The notes below the pieces were generated by a model. The model saw nothing but the letters and a program-made list of their open reading frames with translations. It was not told the origin of the DNA and searched no databases. Position numbers and translations under genes: made by a program. Of a stretch of 23,360 nucleotides of DNA, positions 16,017-22,691 are shown in pieces. Origin of the DNA: Verrucomicrobiota bacterium. GTDB lineage: Bacteria; Verrucomicrobiota; Verrucomicrobiia; Opitutales; Opitutaceae. The stretch spans positions 1-23,360 of the forward strand of contig JAEZDN010000147.1 in assembly GCA_023433275.1 (NCBI GenBank), in the 5' to 3' direction. Each line of letters begins with the position of its first letter. Within the stretch, counting starts at the first letter, position 1.

Positions 16017-16056
16017 GGCGGAGGCGGGGGGCGGAGCGGAGGAGGAGTGGCCGGGG

Positions 16057-16131
16057 GCAGGAGCGTTTCCAGGCGATTCGAACGTGAGGGGAGCCGACGA
16101 GAGTCCTGATCGCCTGCAAGCAGGCTCCTAC
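16057..16131. repeat. REPIN, family A (GTAGGAGCCTG type), 75 bp
   Basis: The right half GCCTGCAAGCAGGCTCCTAC is a perfect palindrome unit. The left half GCAGGAGCGTTTCCAGGCGA is diverged. It lies in the 187-base gap before the YceI-like gene. Confidence 0.75.
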
Positions 16132-16203
16132 GGGCTGGGAGTTGGCGTCGTGGCGCGAAAAGCGAATTTGCGGTCGGGCACCGGGCTTATTTCCATCCCT
16201 GGC

Positions 16204-16758
16204 ATGAGAAGCATTCGTTGCCTTGTCCTGTTGCTGCTCCTGTCGGGTGTGCTGTCGGCCGCAGACCGCGTCGTGAAGGTCGATCCGTCCCGCTCGTATG
16301 TGGACGTGGACGTGAAGGCCACGGCCGACTCGTTCACCGCGCGGCTCGAGGCCTATGAATTGCGGGTGGTGGTCGACGAGAAGGAGCGCGTGAAGACTGT
16401 CACGTTGGATTTCAAGTTTTCGGACCTGAAAACCGGGAAGGCCGAACGCGATGCCGGCATGATCGACTGGCTTGGGGGGGCGAGTCCCGCCGGGCGTTTC
16501 GAACTTGGCTTGCTCGCGCTCACGCCATCGGGCCAGGGACACGTTTCCGGCAACCTCACGTTCCATGGCCACACCTCGCTGGTCGAGTTCCCTGTCGGCA
16601 TCGAGCGCGCGGAAGGGGATTTCATCATCACGGGCACCGCCACGATCGACTACCGGCGCTGGGGATTGAAAGTGTACCGCAAGCTCGGGGTACTGAAGGT
16701 CGATCCCGAGGTGAAGATCCGGTTCAAATTCGCCGGACGGCCGGAAGAGGTGAAGTAG
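16204..16758 (+). CDS. Exported YceI-like family protein
   Basis: Encodes 184 residues. The ATG at 16204 starts a signal peptide (MRSIRCLVLLLLLSGVLSAA), placing the product in the periplasm. The mature part follows the YceI pattern: VDPSRSYVDVDVKATADSFT at the start, a central VKTVTLDFKFSDLKTGKAER then DAGMIDWLG, then HVSGNLTFHGHTSLVEFPV and IDYRRWGLKVYRKLGVLKVD. YceI proteins form a lipocalin-like beta-barrel that binds isoprenoid or other amphiphilic molecules, and length fits the family. The usual cytochrome b561 partner is not seen. The frame is open upstream of 16204, but the signal peptide supports this start. The ligand is not known. Confidence 0.82.
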   Translation: MRSIRCLVLLLLLSGVLSAADRVVKVDPSRSYVDVDVKATADSFTARLEAYELRVVVDEKERVKTVTLDFKFSDLKTGKAERDAGMIDWLGGASPAGRFELGLLALTPSGQGHVSGNLTFHGHTSLVEFPVGIERAEGDFIITGTATIDYRRWGLKVYRKLGVLKVDPEVKIRFKFAGRPEEVK

Positions 16759-16865
16759 AGGATTCGGTCAAGGGGGTTGGTTTCGTGGAGAGTAGCCGCG
16801 AGCAATCCCCGGTCTGTTGAGTCGGCCCCTACCGCTTTGAAGTCGAAATGATGCAGTTGGATGTT

Positions 16866-16933
16866 GAGGGCGCGGCTTGACCGCGTCCTTTGCTCGCTGC
16901 GGAACCGAGGGCGTGGACGAGCCGCGCCCCTAT
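16866..16933. repeat. REP pair, family B (GTAGGGGCGC type)
   Basis: The left half is GGGCGCGGCTTGACCGCGTC. The right half on the minus strand is ATAGGGGCGCGGCTCGTCCA followed by CGCCC. It lies in the 224-base convergent gap between the YceI-like gene and the M16 peptidase and could end transcription from both sides. No gene is seen in the rest of that gap. Confidence 0.65.
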
Positions 16934-16982
16934 AACCAAACAGTTATCAGTGATCGCCTGCGGGCGAGGACCCATCCGTTGC

Positions 16983-19841
16983 CTACTGGCGGGTTCCGTC
17001 GAAGATGCCGACGAAGGGTTTCGGCACGATCATCACGGTGCGGGCGTTGGAAACGGGGAAGATTTTCTTCGCCCACCCGTTGACCTCCTCGAGGGTGATC
17101 TGGTCGACCAGGTCGCCGTGCAGGGCGAGGATTTCGTCGAGGCGGCCGGGCTTTTCCTGGGTGCGCTTGAACAGGTTGACGAGAAAGTTGTTGTCCTTGA
17201 AGCCGCGGCGCAGCTGGCCGCGGATGATGCCGCGACCGCCCTCGAATTCCTCGGCCGTGGCGCCTTCCGCGGCGAGCGTGGCGGCGGTGTCCTGGACCAG
17301 TTGCGCGACCTGCTGGGCGTCCGCCGGCGTGCAGTCGATGGTTGCCTGCATGAGCCCGAAATCGTCGAAGCCGCCGAAGGGATCATATTCCGCGCTCGGG
17401 CCGTAGGAAAAGCCGCGGGCTTCGCGCACCTCGGCACGGATGCGGAATTCGACGAGCTTGCTGAGCAGCTGGAGCGCGGCGTTGTCGCGGGCGCTGGTCG
17501 CGCCGGTGACCGGCCAGTTGCCGCGCACCATGCCGAGGTTCAACTCGCCGACAAATTCGAAGCGGCGGAACCCCGGCGGGGCGGCGACCTTGACGGGAAG
17601 CGGCGGGGTGGTGCGCTCCTTCGTGGCGGCGCGCGTCGCGAGGGTGCCCAGGGTCCGGGTCAGCGCCTGCAGCGCGGCCTCGCGGGTGATGTCGCCGACG
17701 ATGGTCACCTCGAGATAGCCTTGGGTGAGCGCGGGCTCCATCCACTGGCGGACATCGGCCACGCCGAGCGAGGCATAATCCTTCGGGGTGCCCGACATGA
17801 AGCGGGCGTCGCCCTGGAACAGGTGGTCCATCATCTGGCGCTGGCCCTCGCCGAAGCCCATGACCGAGGCGGACCGGCCCATGGCCGCGCGCAGGCGTTG
17901 TTCCTGGTGGGCGTAGGGGTTGAACTTCGGGCTGCGGACGATTTCCGTGGCGATGCCGAGGAAGGTCTCGAGGTTCTTGGCGGCCATTTGCCCGCGGAAC
18001 GTGAAGGCGTCGTTGTCGGCGAGATCGAAGCTGAAGCCGAGGAGCCGGCGGTCGATGATTTGGGCCAGCTGGTCGGGCTGGTAGTAGATGGTGCCGCTGC
18101 CCATCAGCGTGTTGAGGCCGAATTCCTTCAACGCGGGCCGCCTGCCAGGCATGGTGAGCAGGCCGTCGCCGATGCGGATGACGGCGTGCACGATCCCGGG
18201 CTCATTCTTCGTCGGGATGAAATTGGCGTGGACGTTGTTGGACAGCCGCAGGAGCTCGACGCCGAGCTCGGGCACGCTGCGGGTTTCGGCGACCGTGGAG
18301 GCCTCCCCGGGTTTTCGCAGCACGAACGGCTCGTCCTTGGGAGGAGGTGGCAACAGGTAGGAAATCTCACCGCGGCGATGCTTCTGGACGGTCTTCACGA
18401 GTTCATCGGGCTTGAGCTCCATGGAGACGTCGCCGGTGACGTGGAACGCCATTGCGTCGAGGTTCCACAGGCTGCGGAAAGCGCGGTTGAGTTCGTCGGG
18501 CTTGAGCTGCGTGAGCCAGGCATTCGTCCAGTTGAGTTCCGCCGCGGGACCGCTGAAAACGGCATGGTCGGTGATCGAATCAGCGAGTTTTGAGCAGAGG
18601 TCGCCGGGATCCTGAACGGGCAGCTGTTCGATCTGGTGGCGGGTGTACTCGAGGTAGCGCGTGCGAAATTCCGCAACCTCGGCCGCGGTGAAACCGCGTT
18701 TCAGGGCGTCGCGCACCGCCTGGTCGACGGAAAGGAGTCCCTGGGACCAAGCCTCGCCGGGCACGCTGACGGAGGCGGCGGCGGATTCGAGATTCATGAT
18801 CGTCTCATACGACGCGTCGGGCGAACCGGCGCCCGGAATGACGTGGTGCATGCGGCTGGCAAAAATTTCCATCGCGAGCCGGTTTCGCCAGAGGTGAAGC
18901 GCTTTCTCCCGCGGGTCGGTTCTCGGCGCGGCCACGTTGACGCTGGCGGCGGTGGTGTGCGCCGAACCGATGCCGGAAACCCGGTAAATGCCGGCGCGCA
19001 TGCCGCGGAGGTCGGGGCGCCCCGCGGGCCGCGCCGGGATCGGGGCGGTGGGTTTGTGGAGCGAGGAGAATCCTTCCCTCACGCCCGACTCCAGGGTGTC
19101 GACGTCGAAGTCCCCGGCGGCGACGATCACCATGAGGTCGGGGCGGTAATTGCGGCGGTAGAACTCGAGGAAGTGTTCGCGGCGGAAGCTGCGCAGGGTT
19201 TCCTCGGTGCCGATGGGCGAGTGGTGGGCGAAACTCGCGCCGCGGAACAGCACGGGCAGCGTGGCTTCCATCTGCAGGTCGGAAATGCCGGTGCGATTGC
19301 GTTTCTCGGCAAAGATCACGCGGCGCTCCCGATCGATGTCGGCCGGGTCGAAGATCACGCTCCCCGCGACGCCGCGGAAAAACTTCAAGCCATCGGCGAG
19401 AAATCCGGGATCGTTTTCCCGGAAGTCGAGGCTGTAGGTGGTGGAGTCGAAGGTGGTGTAGGCATTGACGTCGCTGCCATATTCGGCGCCCAAGCGGCGG
19501 AAGAAGGACAGCATCTCATGCTCATCCATGTCCGCGCTGCCGTGGAAAGCCATGTGTTCGGTGAAATGGGCGATGCCCATCTCCTCGTCGCGCTCGTCCA
19601 CGGAGCCCGCGAGCACGATGAGTTTCATCGTGACCCGGCCCGGCACGCCGGCGTGGGGCAGCAGGGCGTAACGGAGACCGTTGTCCAGGCGGCCCCACCG
19701 GATCCGGCTGTCGGGCTTGTGGGAAGTGCCTTCATGGGCCCAGCGTCCCGCGCGCGGATCGACGGGGGCGGCGCCGGATGCGTGGGCCGCGAAACCGGCC
19801 AACAGGAAGAGCACGAGCAAGGGACGAAAGCGCAGCGTCAT
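16983..19841 (-). CDS. Exported M16 (insulinase/pitrilysin) family zinc peptidase
   Basis: Encodes 952 residues, the length of a four-domain single-chain M16 peptidase. The ATG at 19841 gives a signal peptide (MTLRFRPLLVLFLLAGFAAH, then ASG); longer upstream starts would bury it. The inverted zinc motif HFTEH is at residues 92-96, inside GIAHFTEHMAFHGSADM. The downstream zinc-ligand glutamate lies in DRERRVIFAEKRNR. The C-terminal half carries the second M16 domain with EVREARGFSYGPSAEYDPFG, the conserved R/Y substrate-binding region that completes the closed chamber. The catalytic residues are present only in the N-terminal half, as is normal. The likely role is degradation of small peptides in the periplasm. 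Stand-alone gene on the minus strand. A run of nine G bases lies about 70 bases upstream of the start. Confidence 0.92.
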   Translation of the reverse strand: MTLRFRPLLVLFLLAGFAAHASGAAPVDPRAGRWAHEGTSHKPDSRIRWGRLDNGLRYALLPHAGVPGRVTMKLIVLAGSVDERDEEMGIAHFTEHMAFHGSADMDEHEMLSFFRRLGAEYGSDVNAYTTFDSTTYSLDFRENDPGFLADGLKFFRGVAGSVIFDPADIDRERRVIFAEKRNRTGISDLQMEATLPVLFRGASFAHHSPIGTEETLRSFRREHFLEFYRRNYRPDLMVIVAAGDFDVDTLESGVREGFSSLHKPTAPIPARPAGRPDLRGMRAGIYRVSGIGSAHTTAASVNVAAPRTDPREKALHLWRNRLAMEIFASRMHHVIPGAGSPDASYETIMNLESAAASVSVPGEAWSQGLLSVDQAVRDALKRGFTAAEVAEFRTRYLEYTRHQIEQLPVQDPGDLCSKLADSITDHAVFSGPAAELNWTNAWLTQLKPDELNRAFRSLWNLDAMAFHVTGDVSMELKPDELVKTVQKHRRGEISYLLPPPPKDEPFVLRKPGEASTVAETRSVPELGVELLRLSNNVHANFIPTKNEPGIVHAVIRIGDGLLTMPGRRPALKEFGLNTLMGSGTIYYQPDQLAQIIDRRLLGFSFDLADNDAFTFRGQMAAKNLETFLGIATEIVRSPKFNPYAHQEQRLRAAMGRSASVMGFGEGQRQMMDHLFQGDARFMSGTPKDYASLGVADVRQWMEPALTQGYLEVTIVGDITREAALQALTRTLGTLATRAATKERTTPPLPVKVAAPPGFRRFEFVGELNLGMVRGNWPVTGATSARDNAALQLLSKLVEFRIRAEVREARGFSYGPSAEYDPFGGFDDFGLMQATIDCTPADAQQVAQLVQDTAATLAAEGATAEEFEGGRGIIRGQLRRGFKDNNFLVNLFKRTQEKPGRLDEILALHGDLVDQITLEEVNGWAKKIFPVSNARTVMIVPKPFVGIFDGTRQ

Positions 19842-20033
19842 GGAGCGGGGCGGGGGGACCTTGCTGAACCTGTGCGAGTCGGTCGCCGGCGCAACTCCGG
19901 GTTTGCGCGCGGGGGGGGGTGGAGGCAGGCGATTTGGCCCGACGAGCCCGGGGCGTGGCAACGCGTGAGACAGACACGGATAAAAGCGCGGGCGGAAGCG
20001 GCGGCTCGTCCGGAGGGCGAGGCCCACCGGATT

Positions 20034-20062
20034 AAAAGTAGGGGCGCAGTCTTGCTGCGCCC
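20034..20062 (-). terminator. Possible intrinsic terminator of the his cluster
   Basis: On the minus strand GGGCGCAG, a short AAGA-type loop and CTGCGCCC form a GC-rich hairpin followed by CTACTTTTAAT, a short T-rich tail. It is the distal half of the REP pair, about 80 bases downstream of the hisIE stop, so a repeat may have been recruited as a terminator. Confidence 0.4.
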
Positions 20063-20114
20063 GGAGGTATGCGCCGCGAGGAGACGACGGAGGGCGCAGC
20101 AAGTCTGCCCCTAC
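20038..20114. repeat. REP pair, family B (GTAGGGGCGC type), 77 bp
   Basis: The left half is GTAGGGGCGCAGTCTTGCTG followed by CGCCC. The right half on the minus strand is GTAGGGGCAGACTTGCTGCG followed by CCC. It is located 29 bases after the hisIE stop codon. Confidence 0.8.
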
Positions 20115-20142
20115 GCGGAAATCACACTCTATTGGAATCCTC

Positions 20143-20757
20143 CTACTTTTTCGGCGCGTGGCGCTTCTCGAGGACGGCGACGGCGTCGGCGAGGGAGAGT
20201 TTCTTCGCGCGGAGCAGGACGATGAGGTGATAGAGCAAGTCGGCGGCCTCGCCGGCGAACTCCTTGGAATCCTTCTGCAGCGCGGCGAGGGCGGTCTCGA
20301 CCCCTTCCTCGCCGACCTTCTGGGCGCAGCGGGCGACGCCTTCCTTCACCAGACGGACGGTGTAGCTGGAGGTGTCGCCGCTCTTGATGCGCGCGGCCAC
20401 GACTTGGTCGAGGTGCGCGAGGAAGCCGGCGCCGCCGGCGAGCGCGCCGTCGCCGAAGCAGCTGACGGTGCCGCGGTGGCAGGTCGGGCCGTCGGGGTGG
20501 GCGAGAACCAGCAGGGTGTCATTGTCGCAATCGGTTTCAATCGAGACGACGCGCAGGAAGTTCTTGGACGACTCGCCCTTGGTCCAGAGGCGCTGTTTAG
20601 AGCGGCTGAAGAACGTGACCTTCTTGGACGACGCGGTCTTTTTCAGGGCGGCTTCGTTCATGTAGCCGAGCATGAGCACCTGGCGGGTGGCGGCGTCCTG
20701 CACGATGGCGGGGACGAGACCGTCGATTTTCTTCCAGTCGATTTTCGGGAGTTTCAT
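20143..20757 (-). CDS. hisIE: Bifunctional phosphoribosyl-AMP cyclohydrolase / phosphoribosyl-ATP pyrophosphatase
   Basis: Encodes 204 residues, the usual size of a HisI-HisE fusion. It catalyses steps 2 and 3 of histidine biosynthesis in the cytoplasm: PR-ATP to PR-AMP, then opening of the purine ring. The N-terminal HisI domain shows LMLGYMNEAAL, TFFSRSKQRLWTKGESS and the metal-site segment ETDCDNDTLLVLAHPDGPTC then HRGTVSCF, with the zinc cysteines. The C-terminal HisE domain begins about residue 125 (TSSYTVRLVKEG) and has the nucleotide-pyrophosphatase signature KVGEEGVETALAAL and EAADLLYHLIVLL. The start ATG at 20757 is well placed. It is the last gene of the hisH-hisA-hisF-hisIE series, separated from hisF by 224 bases of repeats. 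Confidence 0.96.
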   Translation of the reverse strand: MKLPKIDWKKIDGLVPAIVQDAATRQVLMLGYMNEAALKKTASSKKVTFFSRSKQRLWTKGESSKNFLRVVSIETDCDNDTLLVLAHPDGPTCHRGTVSCFGDGALAGGAGFLAHLDQVVAARIKSGDTSSYTVRLVKEGVARCAQKVGEEGVETALAALQKDSKEFAGEAADLLYHLIVLLRAKKLSLADAVAVLEKRHAPKK

Positions 20758-20768
20758 GAGGAACGGAG

Positions 20769-20863
20769 TTTAACCACGGATGGACACAAATTCACACAAA
20801 TGGGAAAGGCACGAGGAGGCCGAAGGTTTGAGGTTATTTGTGACCATCTGGGTTAATCGGTGG
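20769..20863. repeat. Composite inverted repeat of the 'AACCACGGATGGACAC' type
   Basis: The left arm TTTAACCACGGATGGACACA continues to 20804. The right arm on the minus strand reads CCACCGATTAACCCAGATGG and then TCACAAATAACC. The arms are inverted versions of the same loosely conserved motif. This lies just upstream of hisIE, in the spacer after hisF. Confidence 0.7.
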
Positions 20864-20887
20864 CTTAATTTCGGGATCGGAACGGGC

Positions 20888-20977
20888 TTTAACCACGAAT
20901 GAACACCAAGGGACACGAAGCAGGGGAACTGTTCGGCCCCTTGGAGTATTCGTGTGAACCCGTATTCATTCGGGGTT
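20888..20977. repeat. Second composite inverted repeat of the 'AACCACGAATG' type
   Basis: The left arm TTTAACCACGAATGAACACC continues to 20921. The right arm on the minus strand is AACCCCGAATGAATACGGGT then TCACACGAATACTCC. It has the same layout as the element at 20769-20863, and the right arm ends five bases before the hisF stop codon. Confidence 0.7.
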
Positions 20978-20981
20978 GAAA

Positions 20982-21749
20982 TCAGGGGCGTACGCAGACG
21001 CCTTCGGTGGCGAGGTATTGTTTGAGTTTGGGGATCGGGATCGCCCCGTTGTGGAAGACGGAGGCGGCGAGGGCGGCGTCGACGCCGGCTTCCCGGAAGA
21101 CGTCGCGGAAGTGTTCCGGCGCGCCGGCGCCGCCGGAGGCGACGAGGGGGTTGGTGAGCACGGCGCGGACGAGCTTGAGTTGAGCGAGATCGTAGCCCTT
21201 GCGCTCGCCGTCCTGGTTCATGCAGTTGAGCACGATCTCGCCGGCGCCGAGTTTCTGCGCCTCGCGGGCCCAGTCGACGGTGCGCCAGCGCGTGCCGCGG
21301 GTCTTGGTCGGGTCGCCGGTGTACTGTTTGACAAAGTAATCGCCGTCCTCGTGGCGGCTGTCGATGCCGACGACCACGCATTGCGAACCGAACTCGGCGG
21401 CGAGCTGGCCGAGGAGCTCGGGATTCTCGATGGCCGGGGAATTGAGCGAGACCTTGTCGGCGCCGCTGTGCAGCAGGCGGCGGGCGTCGTCGAGCGAGCG
21501 GATGCCGCCAGCGACGCAGAAGGGAATGTCGATGACCTTGGCGACGCGCGTCACCCAGTCGGCCGACACGGTGCGCCCGTCGCTGCTGGCGGTGATGTCG
21601 TAGAACACGAGTTCATCGGCGCCCGAGTCGCGGTAGCGCTGGGCGAGTTCGATGATGTCACCCATGTCCACGTGGTTGCGGAACTGGACGCCCTTGACGA
21701 CGCGACCATCGCGGACGTCGAGGCAGGGAATGATTCTACGAGCGAGCAT
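20982..21749 (-). CDS. hisF: Imidazole glycerol phosphate synthase, cyclase subunit HisF
   Basis: Encodes 255 residues, normal for HisF. It is the (beta/alpha)8-barrel subunit that uses ammonia from HisH to convert PRFAR into imidazole glycerol phosphate and AICAR. The catalytic aspartates are present: D11 in IIPCLDVRDGRVVKG and D130 in VVVGIDSRHEDG. Phosphate-binding segments FCVAGGIRSLDDARRLL and VASGGAGAPEHF are intact. YTGDPTKTRGTRWRTVDWA and EIVLNCMNQDGERKGYDL match the Escherichia coli-like subgroup of HisF rather than the Thermotoga-like one (LTSMDRDG). The start ATG is at 21749. It lies 86 bases after hisA, a gap filled by a REPIN. Confidence 0.97.
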   Translation of the reverse strand: MLARRIIPCLDVRDGRVVKGVQFRNHVDMGDIIELAQRYRDSGADELVFYDITASSDGRTVSADWVTRVAKVIDIPFCVAGGIRSLDDARRLLHSGADKVSLNSPAIENPELLGQLAAEFGSQCVVVGIDSRHEDGDYFVKQYTGDPTKTRGTRWRTVDWAREAQKLGAGEIVLNCMNQDGERKGYDLAQLKLVRAVLTNPLVASGGAGAPEHFRDVFREAGVDAALAASVFHNGAIPIPKLKQYLATEGVCVRP

Positions 21750-21763
21750 GGGGAAACTATTTT

Positions 21764-21839
21764 GTAGGAGCCTGCTTGCAGGCGATGGGAAGTTGCGCGG
21801 CGGTCATGCGTTTCGAATCGCCTGTAAACAGGCTCCTAC
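21764..21839. repeat. REPIN, family A, 76 bp, overlapping the hisA stop codon
   Basis: The left half is GTAGGAGCCTGCTTGCAGGC followed by GATGGG. The right half is GCCTGTAAACAGGCTCCTAC. Both stems are well conserved. The terminal CTAC on the plus strand is GTAG on the minus strand, and its TAG is the hisA stop. Confidence 0.9.
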
Positions 21840-22564
21840 AGGGCGAGGGCTTCCTGGAGGGTAAATTTGTTCTCGTACAAGGCGCGGCCGACGATGGCGC
21901 CGGCGGAGCCGGTGGTTTTGAGCTGGCGGAGGTCGTCGAGGGAGGAGACGCCGCCGGAGGCCTGGATCTGGAGGGAGGGGAATTTCTTCACCAACTGGGC
22001 GTAGAGCGCGGCGTTGGGGCCGGTCAGCTTGCCGTCGCGGCTGATGTCGGTGCAGAGGATGTGCACCAAGCCGGAGGAGAGATAGCCCGTGAGGAAATCG
22101 TCGAGCGCCACGCCGGTGGTTTCCTGCCAGCCGGCGGCGGCGATGCGCGGGACGCCGGCGGCGTCGAGGCGGACGTCGGGCGAGAGGATGATTTTTTGCG
22201 GGCCGAAGGACTTGAGCCAGCCGCGCACGAGGTCGGGTTGGCGGACGGCGAGGCTGCCGACGATCACGCGCTGCACGCCCGCGGCGAGGAGCGTGGCGAC
22301 CTGGGATTCGTCGCGGATGCCGCCGCCGGTCTGGACGAGCAGGCCGCTTTCGCGGGCGAGTTTCTCGACGAGCGGAGTCTGGCGTTTCGCGGGGTCCTTG
22401 GCGCCGTCGAGGTCGACGACGTGGAGCCAGGTGGCCCCGGCGGCCTTGAAGCCGCGCGCGACGGCGAGCGGGTCATCGCCGTAGGATTTCTCCTGGTCGA
22501 ATTTCCCCTCGGTGAGGCGGACGACGCGTCCGCCGCGGAGGTCGATGGCGGGGTAGATGATCAT
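21836..22564 (-). CDS. hisA: ProFAR isomerase HisA
   Basis: Encodes 242 residues. It isomerises ProFAR to PRFAR by an Amadori rearrangement in histidine biosynthesis; cytoplasmic (beta/alpha)8-barrel. The catalytic base D8 is in YPAIDLRGGRVVRL, and the acid D130 in IILSPDVRLD. Half-barrel phosphate-binding motifs VQTGGGIRDESQV and IQASGGVSSLDDL are intact, with CTDISRDGKLTGPNA between them. The last codons EALAL end at a TAG that belongs to the REPIN at 21764-21839, so the present C-terminus may have been set by repeat insertion. The protein length is normal, so function should be unaffected. The start is the ATG at 22564. Next gene upstream is hisH, 127 bases away. Confidence 0.96.
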   Translation of the reverse strand: MIIYPAIDLRGGRVVRLTEGKFDQEKSYGDDPLAVARGFKAAGATWLHVVDLDGAKDPAKRQTPLVEKLARESGLLVQTGGGIRDESQVATLLAAGVQRVIVGSLAVRQPDLVRGWLKSFGPQKIILSPDVRLDAAGVPRIAAAGWQETTGVALDDFLTGYLSSGLVHILCTDISRDGKLTGPNAALYAQLVKKFPSLQIQASGGVSSLDDLRQLKTTGSAGAIVGRALYENKFTLQEALAL

Positions 22565-22578
22565 GGGCAGAACGGGTC

Positions 22579-22599
22579 AATGTTCGTAATACGAACATT
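22579..22599. repeat. 21-bp palindrome, intergenic copy between hisH and hisA
   Basis: AATGTTCGT, central AAT, ACGAACATT: identical on the plus strand to the helicase copy at 10225-10245. It lies 15 bases upstream of the hisA start codon on the hisA strand, in a position where it could affect hisA translation or transcription. Confidence 0.95.
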
Positions 22600-22629
22600 G
22601 GCGGGAGGACCAACCTCCGCCTTTCTCGT

Positions 22630-22658
22630 GGATCCTTCGCTGCGCTCAGGATGACGGG
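22630..22658. repeat. Short dispersed palindrome, 'GGATCCTTCGC...GGATGACGG' type
   Basis: GGATCCTTCGCTGCGCTCAG followed by GATGACGGG. Read on the minus strand this begins CCCGTCATCCTGAGCGCAGC. This pattern, a hairpin around GCG, resembles a very common intergenic repeat of environmental bacteria, often mistranslated as HPERSEGS. It is in the hisH-hisA spacer, 30 bases from the 21-bp palindrome. Confidence 0.65.
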
Positions 22659-22691
22659 TGGGGAAGTTGAAAGGAAAATTGGTGTACGCGC

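Larger units (their letters stand above)
19842..20142. other. Intergenic region between hisIE and M16 peptidase
   Basis: This 301-base gap separates two minus-strand genes. It contains the family B REP pair at 20038-20114, which doubles as a probable terminator for the his genes, and a nine-G homopolymer (19911-19919) upstream of the peptidase. No ORF or RNA gene is seen. Confidence 0.5.

Noticed and set aside
18636..20225. Plus-strand open frames opposite the M16 peptidase (also 16890-18593)
   Set aside because: Shadow frames of a gene with an intact HxxEH site, signal peptide and full four-domain length.
22579..22599. LexA (SOS) box
   Set aside because: The half-sites TGTTC/GAACA fit, but the spacing is seven bases instead of four, and hisA or an internal helicase site is not a typical SOS target.
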